Shown here: piece after piece, positions 50,946-63,642 of the stretch
Layout: each line of letters starts with the position of its first letter
Numbering within the stretch: position 1 is the first letter of the stretch
Assembly (NCBI RefSeq): GCF_004027225.2
Contig: NC_044278.2
Span: forward strand, 64,058,243-64,122,242
Origin: Strigops habroptila
Taxonomy: Eukaryota; Chordata; Aves; Psittaciformes; Psittacidae
Reading direction: 5' to 3'
Length of the DNA stretch: 64,000 bases
Notes under the pieces: generated by a model
Databases searched by the model: none
Seen by the model: the letters and a program-made list of their open reading frames with translations, nothing else
What the model was told of the DNA's origin: nothing
Position numbers and translations under genes: made by a program

Positions 50946-51495
50946 GGAGGGCAATCTCAGCTAAGCCCAACAAGCTGCTCACTCACTCCCCCCCGGTGGG
51001 ATGGGGGAGAGAATCATAAAAGTGAGAAAACTCGTGGGTTGAGATGAAGAGAGTTTAATAGTAAAGCAAAAGCCGTGCACATAAGTAAAGCAAAACAAGG
51101 AATTCATTCACCACATCTCATTGGCAGGCAGGTTCAGCCATCTCCAGGACAGCAGGGCCCACCCATAACAGTGACTTGGGAAGACAAACACCATCACCCC
51201 AAACATTCTTCCTCCTTTCCCCAGCTATATATATATATATATGCTGAGCCTGGCACCATGTGGTCTGGGATATCACTCTGGACAGTTGGGGTCAGCTGTC
51301 CCAACCTCTTGTGCACCCCCAGCCTGCTCGCTGGTGGGGTGAGAGGCAGAAAAGGCCTTGACTCTGTGCAAGCACTGCTCAGCAGTAACTGGAACATCCC
51401 TATGTTAGCAACACAGTTTTCAGCACAGATCCAAAACACAGCCCATACGAGCAGCTATCAAGAAAATTAACTTTATCCCAGCCAAAACCAGCACA
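50946..51495 (-). mobile_element. solo LTR of an avian endogenous retrovirus (ERVL-type)
   Basis: Read on the minus strand the element begins TGTGCTGGTTTTGGCTGGGA at 51,495, a start widely seen in an avian ERVL-like LTR family. It then passes a purine-rich stretch, a (TA)n run in the position of the usual TATA region (51,226-51,242), and a downstream half ending near 50,946. No internal gag, pol or env sequence is beside it, so it looks like a solo LTR left after recombination. The 3' boundary and target-site duplication are uncertain. Family assignment is from memory of the LTR pattern, not a search. Confidence 0.75.
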
Positions 51496-52904
51496 CGAGG
51501 TTAACTTGCCAGCTCCTTACTGAGCAATATAAAACATCCAGTGCGTGTGGAGTGACCTCCTGGCCCTGCAGTGCCAGTCGAACTATGTTAAAATGCACCT
51601 GGTCACGCATTCCTGCCTGAGCTAAGGACCTGCTTCTCGGTTTGTAGAGCAAACTTTGGGAGGGAGTGTGGGCTTTAAAGATCGCCTTTCTGAGTGACTC
51701 TGAAGGTAAGGACCTGGTAAGAGCCTCTGCTTAGCAATTGTATGGAGAAGTGGGCTCATCTGCAGTGCCTGTTCCCCTATGGAAAGGAATTGTAAATTTA
51801 AGGAAGAAGTATCAGTTTTCAGGTACTGGAAAGAAAAACCATCTGCTTTTAGTACTCATCATATGGAAAATGAATTGCTTTTCTGTAGGAGGGGCTTCTC
51901 TTTGAGAAGATGGATTGATGTTCCAGTGGGCGTTAACAGCTGAAAGGCTTTCTGCACAACCCAGAAGCAAGCGTCTCATGCAGACGAGGCTGTTCTACAG
52001 CCCTGTCCTGTAGCTGGCCTCTTTGTTACCCACTGCTGAGTGATACTTGACCATCAAGCTCTGCTGCTGCAGTTAAGTGCTCTGTGCTATTGCTTCCCAG
52101 AGAACTCTCCACAGTAAATCCGAAGGGTTTTGGTTTTTCTGTCATAAATTTAACTCACAAGCACCCTGCAACATTTTCTTTTCCGTAGAGATGGTGTTAA
52201 TGCTGGATTTCAGCTCAAGTTCTGGTGGAGCATTGGCTCGTAGACAGGATGATAATGTCCCATAAATCTGGCATGCCCTCATTTCTTTTGCCAGGCTTTG
52301 GTGTTTAGATAACACATCTTCCTACACAACTATGAGATTTCATAGGGAAATTGGTGGTGTTTTTTCAGTTTGTGTTTCAGATGCACTCAAGATATGCTTG
52401 CTGGTCTGGCGGGGCTATGGTCAATTCTGTTCATCTTCCACAAGGTGCTACCCTTCCAGACAGCTGAAAATATACAAACTGCTTGATGCTTCTGGGGTTA
52501 TTTCCTTCTCTTAAAAATAAACACAGTACATCAAGTGACCTAAATAAAATGGGTAGTTTGAAAAAAGTCTTTCTCTAGCTAAATGAGAAAGTTACTATTA
52601 GGGTTGTAGAGGTGTCAGTGAGATTTTTAGCTACATATAGGTGGGGTTTTATTCCCCCCCCCTTATTTTTTTATTTTTTAATTTTTTTTTTTCTTCCAGT
52701 AAAAAAGGTTAAGCTAGATTCATTTGGGCAACAAAATATATTTTGCAAGGTACGTTGAGTGGGTAGTAGATGGCAAACTGAGCTCTTGGTACCTCGTGAT
52801 GTCCCAAAGCCTATGAGCTGTTCTGAAGAGTATACCAAGTGTAAGGAGGGATGAAAGTAGTGAAGAATTTCAGTAACCACCTAGCTTTGGTGAGACGGTC
52901 CTGC

Positions 52905-53050
52905 TTATAGAATAATATGGAAAGACTGGAGAAGAGAGCTACAGGTATGGTTAATGGTTTAGAGGAATCTGCTAGGGGCAAAGAGCTTGAATATGAAAAA
53001 ATGTTAATTTCTCTGGCATAACAAGAAGGTGGTTAGGTTATACAGGAACA
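52905..53050 (+). mobile_element. possible ancient LINE fragment
   Basis: GACTGGAGAAGAGAGCTACA, then GGTATGGTTAATGGTTTAGAGG and a later AACAAGAAGGTGGTTAGGTT, resemble the reverse-transcriptase C-terminal consensus shared by old CR1/L3 elements. Divergence is high and the edges are vague. Confidence 0.35.
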
Positions 53051-53059
53051 CTTTTTAGG

Positions 53060-53140
53060 GAGGAGTGTGGAGTTTTTGTGGGTTTTGGGGAATGTGGTGG
53101 GTTTTTTAGTGGTGATGTTGGTTTTGTTTGGGTTTTTGTA
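53060..53140 (+). repeat. G/T-rich tract
   Basis: About 80 bases almost free of C and with few A, made of GGG/TTT blocks (GGGTTTTGGGGAATGTGG type). A second similar tract lies at 57,796-57,868. Multiple GGG runs make both candidates for G-quadruplex on the sense strand of the RAB20 pre-mRNA. Confidence 0.6.
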
Positions 53141-54077
53141 AGAAGATACTTCATGGAGCTGAAAGTCTATCAAAATCCAGAGGCTGAAAGCTGAAATATA
53201 ACAAGGTAATTTGTGGGATATTAACTTTTCTTTCTTTGGCTGCTTTATAGAATACAAATTTCTCAGTCACAAGATGAGGGCTGAGTGAAATTCTATCATC
53301 TTCATTACGTAGGAGATGAAGCATAATTCTCATTCTTGTCTGATCTCTGGCCTTGCTCTGTGACTTTTTTTCTTTTTCTTTTGTTTTCTCTCTTCTTTTC
53401 CATGTTAACTTGATCTCTTCCTCCCCTTGAGTGTGTCCGACGGGTCTGTCTTTGGAAACCAGTAATGGAAGTCTTCACTGACAGTTATGGAATGAAAATG
53501 GACAAACTACTGTCAGGGCTGGATTTAAAAGTTTCAGGGAATATTTAAACTGGTTCATGAGTGAATAACACAGGATTTGACAAGATGACTGAGGGACGTT
53601 TATTGTAGTTCAGCTGTGAGTGAGTGGGTAATCAGCTTTTTTTGATACCTCTGTGACTCTCTGTGCTCTGCGGGATAGAACAGATTGATCAGCACCACCG
53701 TAAACTGTTAGGCATCTGCCTTTAGTTTAGCTGCCTTTAGAAAATTAAGCTTTTACTTAAAAGCACATTTCTTCATAAACTGTCACACTGTTAACTGTCA
53801 AAACCGCAGCAAATTTTTTACCCATGTTTCAGTTATAGGTTCTTTAAACGTATGCTGCGAGTAAAGGCTGTGTGTCTTTTGAGTCATTCCATCAGCACAT
53901 CAGAATAATTTTTGTGACTAGACATTTATTGTGGAGCTTCTACCAGCACATGCCTTGGAAAATAAGCCTCTTGGTGGATATGAAATAAAACTAGCCCTGT
54001 AGCAAAAATACCCTCTATTTTCTGTTTTGCCATTTTTATTAGACAAGGTTTTCTGTGTGCCCTTTTGCTGAAGAAAA

Positions 54078-54109
54078 ACATATCCCAACAAGCACATATC
54101 CCAACAAGC
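54078..54109 (+). repeat. 16-bp perfect tandem duplication
   Basis: ACATATCCCAACAAGC occurs twice back to back in the RAB20 intron. It is probably a local replication-slippage event. Confidence 0.9.
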
Positions 54110-57100
54110 CATCTTCTTCAGATAAAGCTCAGATGATCCTGTAGATCATTAACCACATCTTAGAGTTCAGCATGTGACGTGCAGCACATCACGCTGACAT
54201 TATTCTTGCATAACCTCTCAGTGTGCTATTTGTCCTAACAATAAAGGGCCCATATAAGTGAACTTCTTTAGAATAATTGTTTTATGTGAATTGTGCCAAA
54301 GTATCACTTTTGGAATGTTAATTGAATTGGTGTTTTAACAGCGATTAAAGAGTCAGTTGAAACTGCTCGACCTATTGGTATTGTTCAAGTTTGACAAGGA
54401 AAAGCTATTTTCAGAAAGGATAGGGGTGTTAGGGGGGTTGTTGTCCCAGCCAGCTAGGTCTTGAACAGGTTGTGCTATAATAATTCTGGGTGTACACAGC
54501 AAAAAAGAAAAAAGGAAACACAGCCAAAATAGAATTATGAGTGCTTTTTACTGATGAAAACCATAAAAGGAGAAGCAAATTAATAATAGTTGCTGCTGTC
54601 ATTTATTTTAGCTGGCTGTTAAGATGACTTTCCTTTTGCAAAGGTTGTAAACTAGGAATAAGCTTGAATATGTAAAGGAATTTAGAGAGCATTACTATTT
54701 GCAAAATTATTAATCCTTTCATGCGAAGGCTCATCTTTCTAGCCACTTCACCTACCTTCTGAGTTTTAGGGCAAAATCTTTTACATACTTCATATTTTCT
54801 GGTCCCTGCTGAAACATGTCCCACAAACCTTATTTATGGCATATCAATTATTTTTAGTTTAGTTATTATATTTAGAGGGGAGGGGGAAGAAGTAGGCTAA
54901 AAGAAATCTGGCTATAGTTTTCTTTCGTTGAATGTTTTACTATTCTTAGGTATAGAGCGTAGTGGATTTTCCATTTCCAGTAAGTAAATACCCCCTTTTT
55001 ATTTATTTCCTATGCCTTCTAGTGATTCTTCTTGTTTGTAAAGATTCTGAACTGATTCCTTTCCCAGCCATACAGGTGGTGATTACAACTCAAAAAAATT
55101 GAATTCATATGCTGCCTTTGTATTAGAACAAGCAAAAAGAGCAAAGCCTCATACAGGATACAGCGTGTGGTAGTGTTTCTTTTCTCTGTAGTTCGTCTTT
55201 ATGCTCTTTAAAAACTTTTTCATCTAGTCCTGCTTTCCATATCTGTTTCCATGTCTGTAGGATATATTTTTTGTGGAATGTAGTAGGGGGTAGAAATAAA
55301 TGATTTATGTTTTTAGTGCCCTCAACTCAAGCAAGGGAAGTAAGAATGAGTTGCTTTTCTTAATGCACACTGGTAGTTGCTGGTGTGGACTAGCCTTCCA
55401 GGGAGTAGTCCTCTTCTCTTGGCAGAATGTTAATAGTTAATTTAGATGCCTGAAAGGATGTTGGCTTTGTTATGTAAAGGAATGGAAATAAAGGATGAGT
55501 TTAATTTTTTTGACCTTGAATATTACATTGGAGACAGGATCCCCAGTAATAGGCCTTGGTGCTTGGTAATGTAAACATGCCATCCAGTTTTTCCTGAATA
55601 CTACTGCAGCCTCTCTTTTTATTCCATGGAGAATACATTAATATCTTAAATATTCCTGCATAAATTTGTGGGGGGCAAGTGGTTATCCTCTTAAGATAAA
55701 AATAGATAAAAAACTTATGCTCTTTTTTACAATTTTGTTTAAGAATTAGTAATTTCGAACAGCCCTTCAGTTATTCATCGCTGTGTGTTTTTCTCATCTT
55801 TGATTCTTATTAGAATTTAGGTTGCCTAATAAAACACATCTCAAAATATATGTACCATGTTATCCCAGCCACTTCTGGATCACTGATGGTAGTTTAGGAG
55901 GCTTCTAGAGGAAAAAAAAAACCGAACCAAAACAACAAAATCCAAACAAAACCCAAAACAATTCTCCTTAATATTTTTATTTGCAGAGAAGGGTACAGCT
56001 TAATCTCCCAGGATAAAAACTGTACTGTGGTACCATAACTCATAAATTTGGGATTATAGTGGCAAGACATTTCCTGTTTCATCAAGACCTTTATCTGCCT
56101 CTAGTTAGATAACTAGTTGGATTTTCTCAAGTAACTTACCAGGCTGTTCAGACAAAATCAGATCTATTAAATAGAATGTTTTAATATTAGGTTGAATTCT
56201 ATTCTATAATCTGCCAGTAGATTGTATAGGATTTCTGCATGTGATTTCAGCGGGGACTATATTATAGTGACATAATGTAATGCCACTTTCAGATCGGGAA
56301 AATAATCTTACATTCCTGCTGTATAACAGCATACCGAACTCTTGAGATCTGTCTTTTATTCAAATGTCATGGTGTTAAACATATTAGAAAGCACCTTCTG
56401 CTTCACTGTTTATGGTTTGCAAGGCTTTCTCATCTGTGGCAGACAGTTAAATACATTGTTGGTTCCTCTGAATCTGGGACTTGCCTCCATTTGAATATTG
56501 TGATCTTTTTTTATGAGGAGACATTTGTAGCACTTGAAACAAACGTCCTGTATATATTTTTGCCTTCCTGGATGCCAGCCTCTAGGGGAGGAGAAGAGCT
56601 TATGCAGTATATTTCCTTTATCTGTATAAAAGCAGTAGTATAAATACCTAAATGCTGTCAGGCTTGGATCTCAGTAACTTTGGACATAAGCTTGTGAATA
56701 ACCTCTATGATAAGGAGTGTGTGTGCGCGTGTTGGTGAGATCATGTGTGCAACATGGTGGTGCTTCTCTGTGTGTGTTCATGTTTTAAATCGGAGTGTTA
56801 ATTGTAAAAGTGTTTTTGAATAGCCCCCACTTTCTAAGACCAGATCTGAGGGCATTTAAGTAATTAATAGATAATGATTATGCAATGGATAAGTTCTAGG
56901 CATTCCAGTCACTGATTTTTGTGCCCAAGGGAAACATTTGTTAGTGGAGGTGTGGTGTTTCTAGTGTGATAATTAAAGCTGACTGAAGGACAGGACTCAG
57001 TTTTATAATGATTTCTTGTCTTGCCTAAGTGAGAAGTGAATGATTACTCCTTCATGTGGCTTTCTTGCTCACATGGAACTGCTGTTTTGCAGAAGCAGCT

Positions 57101-57795
57101 TTACAAGCCTAAAATGATTCATGTTTGTAGAGTGGTGATGTTTGCAGGGTCTTGGGAATTTCATATTCCTTCAGAGCTCAAAGTATTTGTTCATTAAGTT
57201 GAAAATATGTAGATTTAAGGGAAGAGATGGTCTCTTCCACAATTTTAAATCTTCTTTTATTATGAGATAGAGATACTTGACTTAGGAATTGAGAGTAAGT
57301 TCTGTTTAGAAACGGAGTAGGCTTGTCCCACTGTATTTTACATTGAGCCCATTTTCTTGACTGTTTCTGATGGTTTTTCTTTGGAGAGCTGTATTAAAGA
57401 ATTTTCCTTTGTTCATTGTTCACTTAACCCATGTGTTTGTTATTTTCTTCCATGTGTAGCTCTTTCAACTTTAAAACATGAAAGTGAAGCCCTTTGGGTA
57501 TTAAGATTAGTATTTTCCTATGTTTATGTTATGTTCTGCTTTGGCCAAGACATCCATATTTCTGATTTTTAATAATTTAAATAGAAGCTCCTGAATTAGG
57601 GCACAGTTCACCCCTTGAGTGTTGATTCATATCTAAGTATAAACAAAATAAGTGTTGTCTTGATTTTTAGTAGAGCTAGAGATCTGTTGCATTCTGAAAC
57701 TTCAGTTACACAAGTATCTTCTATATTGTAGCGCTGTGAATGTATAATAGTAGGTGAAGGTGAAACTTCAATGAATTTTCTAGTTGCTCAACTTT

Positions 57796-57868
57796 TAATT
57801 GTTTTGGTGGTTGGGGTTTTTTGGGGGTGTTTGGTGTGGGTTGGGTTTGTGGGTGTTTTTTTCTCTCC
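57796..57868 (+). repeat. G/T-rich tract
   Basis: Run of GGGGTTTTTTGGGGGTGTTT-type sequence in the RAB20 intron, similar in composition to the tract at 53.06 kb. It could be the complement of the C/A-rich simple sequences common in bird genomes. G4-capable on the plus strand. Confidence 0.6.
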
Positions 57869-60800
57869 CCTCCCAGAGACTTTCATTCTATGGGGAATTT
57901 TGTCTTGGAGGAAACCCAAATGTTGGCGTTTTTCTAATGGATCAGGAAATCATGTATTCAGGTAGCTCCTGGGTATATAAAAATTGAGCGCTCCAGTGCT
58001 TTCTGACTCATTTGTTTCAACTAATTCCTACTTATGTCCTCCATGTTAATCCTTTGGGATGGAGAGCTTTATTTTTATCCCCAGATAACCACAGGCATAG
58101 TCTGGTTCTTACTAAAGCTCCTGACTTCAAGGGAAATGTGATAAAGCCATCTAGAAGAAATAAATACCAATCCTGAACAAGGTAATGAAGAACTCAGACT
58201 TCATCCCTGTCAAAACTTGAGAGCCTGACGCACTTCTGGGCAGGGAAACTTTTCTGAAACCTTTATGGACCTTTATTGTTTGTTCTTTAATAGTCAGTAT
58301 ATATCTCGGTGTATGTGCACAAACAGAAATCTCAGTTCCTAGTGAAATTTTTTCCCCTACTGCCCTTTAAAGGGTCACAACTTTACTGCTTTGTCCGCAA
58401 ACAGAGGGAAATGTTGTCCCTTTTTAAAAGGGAGCTTGTTTGTCTGCTCTTGTGATCACGTGGATGTTCCTGCTGAGGTAACTCAAGAGCATCAGGGTCA
58501 CCCTTTGAACCTTCATCCACTGCAGCTGGATCCTCAACTCTCATTTCTTTCTAATACTGATTTCTGTGCTGTGTCATGGGTGTCATACTTTCTGTTTTAT
58601 TTCCTATTTTAGCCATCTCCTTAGGGCACAGTTCCTGTCTTTCTTAGTGTACGCCCAAGTTCAGATTCTCCTATAAAGGAGAAAGAGAATTTGAAAGGCA
58701 AAACCTAACTGATACCTTGTGTTTGCGTTAATTCCTCTCTACTGTCCAGATTACAGTCTTGCTTAAATTGCAGTGGAAATCCTTAGAACATACCTGATTA
58801 ATGGACTGGGAACTTTCTGGATGATTTTGCTCTCTTGTTCATTTTTAATGCAATGGTAGTGTGCTGCTTTTGCTCACCTTTGTGTGCTTTTCCACACTAC
58901 ATATTTGCTTTAGGAACTCAGAATTTAGAACCCCACTCAGACTGCAGTATCAGAGTAACAACAGTCCTTTTTTCATTACTTTCTGGAAGACCTTTTTAGC
59001 TCTTTAGTATTTGTGGTGTCTTATTCCCTCAAGATTTAAAGGAACATTCTGTTTTGCATTCTCGTATGTGCTCAGCACCAAGAGATTTAAAACTTGTTCT
59101 TCCAGCAGAGGATTTCTTAAAAGAGTGTGTGTGTGGGAAGTAACACTACTTAAGAAGTTGTGGTGAAAGCCTTTGAAGAGGTGGTATATAAGAAACATTC
59201 AAATCTATCTGGAGGAAATCTTTTGCTCCTCTAAACATCAATAGCAACTTCACAGGCCACTTTGGATACCACCCTCAGGAATGGCAGGCAGGAAGAGAGC
59301 TCCAAGGAGGAGATTGGGGCAGTGGTTAGCACTGCTGCTGTCAGTGGATCCCACAGCAAGGAAGGGAAGAGGATGCTTGATCAGGCTGTGGTCCCATCTG
59401 GAGAAAGCATTCATGTGGGCTGCTGTCTTCCAGCTGAGAGGTTGGGGTGCTGTAGGAGGCTGGCTAGACCAAAGCCTAGGCCTTAAGTTCAAGTCTTCGC
59501 ACACTTTAAATCTAGCCTTGAGTAGAAGGCTGGCCTCTTGCAAGGTCTGCTTTTCCCTTCTTTCTCCCTTGGGTTTCTCGTGAACTATGTGGTCCTCATG
59601 AACTATATTTGGTCCAAATGGACTGAAGTCCATTTGGCTCAAATTCTTTGACTGGTTCGTGACAACCACCATAGGACTTTGAAAATGCTTTTGAAAATGC
59701 AGGTGACTGCACTGCTTCTGAGTGGGTGAAGTCTCCAACAGGACTTCATAGACTTGCTGGAAGAGCCTCTGTAAAGATAATGGTGCTGCAGGTAGTGATA
59801 ATGCCGTAGGGTGGTTGAACTGCTGTACAGAAGGCAAGATATAAAGATGAAAAGAAAACTGGAAATTAGTTTTGGGTTGCTTGGCTTCAAGAAGTTTCCC
59901 TAATGTTGTACCTTTGTGGTTGATTTGACTCTTCTTACACTTCCTTTGATTGCAATTTATTTGATAGTTCCACCGCTCTTCCCTGTTACCTTTATTTTTG
60001 GAAAGGGTGAAATTGTTTAATTCCTGAATTCAGGGTTTACCATTTAATTTAGCTAATTGTGGAAAAGGTGCGTGGTTGGAGGGGGACCAGATGGGTCCAG
60101 GGAAAGAAATCACTGGTCCTTAAGAAGGGGGTGACTGTTCTATGCAGTAAGTTTTTCACCATGTCTGATATTATTTTGCCCGACACCTTAGGGACAGATA
60201 AGCTTTTAGTTTAAATACTTTGTGTAGTTTTGAGGTTTTTTCCACATCTGGGGTTGTTCCAGTCCTTAAGTGCCAGAAGTGATCTGTACAAGGAAACTGG
60301 GCTGCAAAAATACATTATGCATTTTTTCTGCATGTAGATTGTGCTGTGTGGGTGAGCGAGAGAGACTATCCATAATTCCTCCGACATAATTAATCCCTTA
60401 TGCAAGGTAAATTCTTCTTACTGTTTCTTTCCCCCTTTCAACAGTATCTTAGTTGTAGAAGTAGCCAGTTTGTAGTTAGAGTGTAAAAGTGTCATGGTTT
60501 ATATTATGCTGTGCAAGATTAGATTAGCATACAAATTCCATAAAACAAGTAATAGTATTGTTCGAACACTCGGTTGCTGTAGCAAGTCATTCTGGGCACT
60601 GGATTTTATGGCTTAGGCATCTGAAGTGGGAGGATGGAGGAGGATCTATGTTCCATTGTGGTTTCCAGACTGCAGTATAATCAGGGTTCAGATGAAAACA
60701 AAGTAGGTTGCGGCACAAACTCCTACTGAAAAATCAGAGACTTTTAAAGACTCAGTTGCAGTGCAGCTGAGAGCACAACTCTCAACATGAGACTGGAGGA

Positions 60801-61405
60801 GAAAGTGTAAAAGCACTGACTCCTTCCCTATAACCCAATCTCCCTTGCCCTTACCCAACATACCTAAACAAGGGCATATCTATTTTTTTCCCCTCCTTTT
60901 TTCCTACCTACCAGATCATTGGTTAAAAATGTCTTTTGCTGGGGGAAACAAGTTGGAGGTTATACAAAATTGCGCAGAAGCAATTCACTGTAAACTTTGT
61001 CTAACACTTTTCTGAACTCCATTCATTGAATTTTTGACCTCTGCAATGTCATATAACACTTACTGCCAATAATTCACTGTGCAGGAAAGTAAACTACACA
61101 AGGATTTTTAATTTTTTATGTAAAATCCTCATTTTCTGTGTTACGAGAGAGAGTAAATAGTTGCTCCTGGGTTACTTTCTCAGTATTAGGTCTGAATTTA
61201 TAGACATCATTCATACCCTTTCACCAGCCTGAGAGATCCCACAACTTTTTCTCATGCAAAAGTTTTGCATGCTTCTGACCATCCTCACCAGCTTCTTTTT
61301 ATACCTCTTTATAGTGTACTTTGAACCTTTTCAAATCTATTTCTCTGGCAGTTACCAGAATATCATTCAGTGTTAAAGGTATGGTGAGCTTTGAACTTCA
61401 TGCTC

Positions 61406-61560
61406 ATAGATGCGCTGAATGGTTTGGGTTGGAAGGGACCTTGTAGACAATCTAATTCTAACCCCCTGCTATGGACAGGGACACCTTCCACCAGGTTGCT
61501 CAAAGCCCCATCCAACCTGGCCTTAAACACTTTCAGGGATGGGACAGCCACAGCTTTGCT
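61406..61560 (-). mobile_element. CR1 LINE, short 3' fragment without tail
   Basis: Reverse-oriented CR1 3' UTR (GGTTTGGGTTGGAAGGGACC, then CCTTCCACCAGGTTGCTCAA) of about 155 bp. It lacks the ATTCTATG tail at its left edge and is cut at GGGACAGCCACAGCTTTGCT on the right. Confidence 0.92.
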
Positions 61561-63121
61561 GTTCTAGCTTGATGTCTTCCAATTTTGTTTACTGATAATG
61601 ATGAAGACTTTGTCTGTTTTCTGGCCACTGTGGAGCAGAGTCCTAAAGTTTGTCAAAGGACTTACTACAGTGACTAAAAGTTCAAAGTTCTATTCCCAAC
61701 AGGAGGTAGGCTCTAAGTTACTTTCACAGTGTGCATGTACACGTGCAGATATGTTTTCTCAATATACGCTGACCTGTATTTTTCAGCATGAATTTCTTCT
61801 GTCTTTCCTACTCCACAGCCATTTACGAGAATTTCATGATGCTGTAACTTGCGGTTAGTAGCTTCGTGCAGAAAATTAATGTATCTAGATCACTTCCAGA
61901 TTTCCTGTAGATGGAGGCTGTGTGCAAAGAGGCTATACAAAAAGATTTGAGAAATGATGATGATTCTTAAATGTTTAGAAGAGTGATGTTGGCACTTTTT
62001 CTCCCCTTCTTTAGTGACCTAAGGTGAACTCTGATGGCTGGTCGAAATCTAGTGTGTTTTTTCTTTTTCTCAGTCAAGTTTTGGGGAGTAAAGTGAACGT
62101 GCTACAGTAAATTCTACATGTAGCAGGTATTTGGGGAAAGTTGCAGTTCTCGATAGGAAAGGAAACACTTTGTCTTCTGCCTCATTTGCCTTAGTCCCTT
62201 TGCAACTACTGAAGAACATTGTTTGCTTCCCAGAATTTAAAGAAGAGTCAGTTTTGTCTTCCAACAAATTTGAAGGAGACCATCAAGGCTTAGCTGGAAG
62301 TGCTGGTTGATATTCACTGAGTGACAAGGAGGAAGAAATGTTTGTTATGAACTGTTGGTTATTGAGTAATGGTTGGGGCAACTTAAAAAGATAAATTACT
62401 CCCAAAATGTAGTTAGGGTTCTTTATACTGTGTGTGTTTAATACTCTAAAAAAAGGGTGAGTACTTGTGATGGGATAGGTGTGTATTAATACATACAGGC
62501 TATATATGGCAGCATTAAACACGATTATTTTCCTGTAAAGTAAATGTACCTGAGAACTGTGGGCATGTAGTATAGGACTGAATTGCTTACAAAATCCTTC
62601 AAAACCTAGGGAGAAGTGGATTACTGACTTCGATCCAGATTTCTGAACTGGATATACTTGGAAGTGTACATTGAATTTATAAGAATAATAAGATCTAGCA
62701 GAATTTGAAACAGTAGAACTTATTTTTTGTTTATAAATTGTTAAATAGGTGGAACGGGCCATCTGCAGATGCAAGCAGGGTAGCTGTTAATGTGTCATAA
62801 ATAAACTAGTATGCAATTTAATAAAAAACCCTTTTTTGCTTTCTGCACTGTGAATGCAGTGTCACACTTGCTCACTTGTCTTTACAGATTCCCTGCTCTG
62901 CCACTGAGCAAGCAGTGAGCCAAGCTGTGTTCTGCAGCACAGTTGCACTCCCAAGGGAAAGCAGAAGGAAAAAAAACTGAAAATGCTACGAATAACACAT
63001 TTTTACCTTCACTGCTCCATCCAAATGGCGAAATTGGCTTAAAATTCCCTAAACTCTTTCACTTGGTTAATAATGTAGCTTGCAGCACACTGACTTATTG
63101 TTGTGTTTAAACCTTTGCCAG

Positions 63122-63642
63122 GACGGGAGCAGTTTCATGGCCTCGGGTCTATGTACTGCAGAGGAGCAGCTGCTGTGATCCTCACGTATGATGTGAACAG
63201 CCTCCAAAGCCTGACAGAGCTGGAAGAAAGATTCTTGGCGCTGACGGACAGTGCAAGTGCTGACTGCATTTTTGCTATTGTTGGAAATAAAGTTGACCTC
63301 ACCGATGACTGCGCTTTGCCACCAGATGAAAATAGACCTGAGAAGTCTGTTGCCAGCTGCAGCTCGAAGGTGCGAAAACAAGTCCATGCAGAGGATGCAA
63401 TTGCGCTCTATAAAAAGATACTGAAATACAAAATGCTAGATGAGAAGGATGTTCCAGCGGCTGAGAAAATGTGCTTTGAGACCAGTGCAAAAACAGGATA
63501 CAAGGTAGACTACCTCTTTGAAACCGTGTTTGACATGGTAGTCCCAATAATTGTACGGCAGAAAGCTGAGGGGCCACCGCAAACTGTAGACATTACAGAC
63601 TACAAGCCGGCAAAAAGGACAAAATCTGGTTGTTGTGCCTGA
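63122..63642 (+). CDS. RAB20: RAB20 small GTPase, coding exon 2
   Basis: This exon follows a TTTGCCAG acceptor and completes Gly58. It encodes switch II (REQFHGLGSMYCRG, residues 59-72), the guanine-specificity motif NKVD at 113-116, the ETSAK motif at 177-181 and the C-terminal CCA, whose two cysteines (228-229) are the expected geranylgeranylation sites for membrane anchoring. Arg59 stands where most Rabs have the GTP-hydrolysing Gln. A Rab20-specific loop (about residues 118-141, Pro/Asp/Ser-rich) separates NKVD from the next helix and differs most from the mammalian sequence. The block YKKILKYKMLDEKDVPAAEK is nearly unchanged from mammals. The TGA stop is at 63,640. Identification is by whole-length resemblance to RAB20. 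Confidence 0.97.

Larger units (their letters stand above)
38678..63121 (+). other. RAB20: RAB20 intron (24.4 kb)
   Basis: A single large phase-1 intron, GTGAGA at 38,678 to TTTGCCAG at 63,121, splits the Gly codon of the DTAG motif. It contains CR1 copies at 47.5 and 61.4 kb, a solo LTR at 51 kb, older LINE-like fragments near 44.4 and 52.9 kb, several homopolymer runs, G/T-rich tracts and no supported nested gene. Antisense open frames at 59,250-59,837 and 62,283-62,774 begin at TTG and show no domain. A two-coding-exon layout with one long intron is also the mammalian RAB20 structure. Confidence 0.9.

Noticed and set aside
59250..59837. 195-codon antisense open frame in the RAB20 intron
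   Set aside because: It starts at TTG (first ATG much later), has no recognisable domain or splice context, and the composition is ordinary.
62283..62774. 163-codon antisense open frame in the RAB20 intron
   Set aside because: Begins at TTG, low-complexity Ser/Tyr/Ile-rich translation of AT-rich DNA, no domain.
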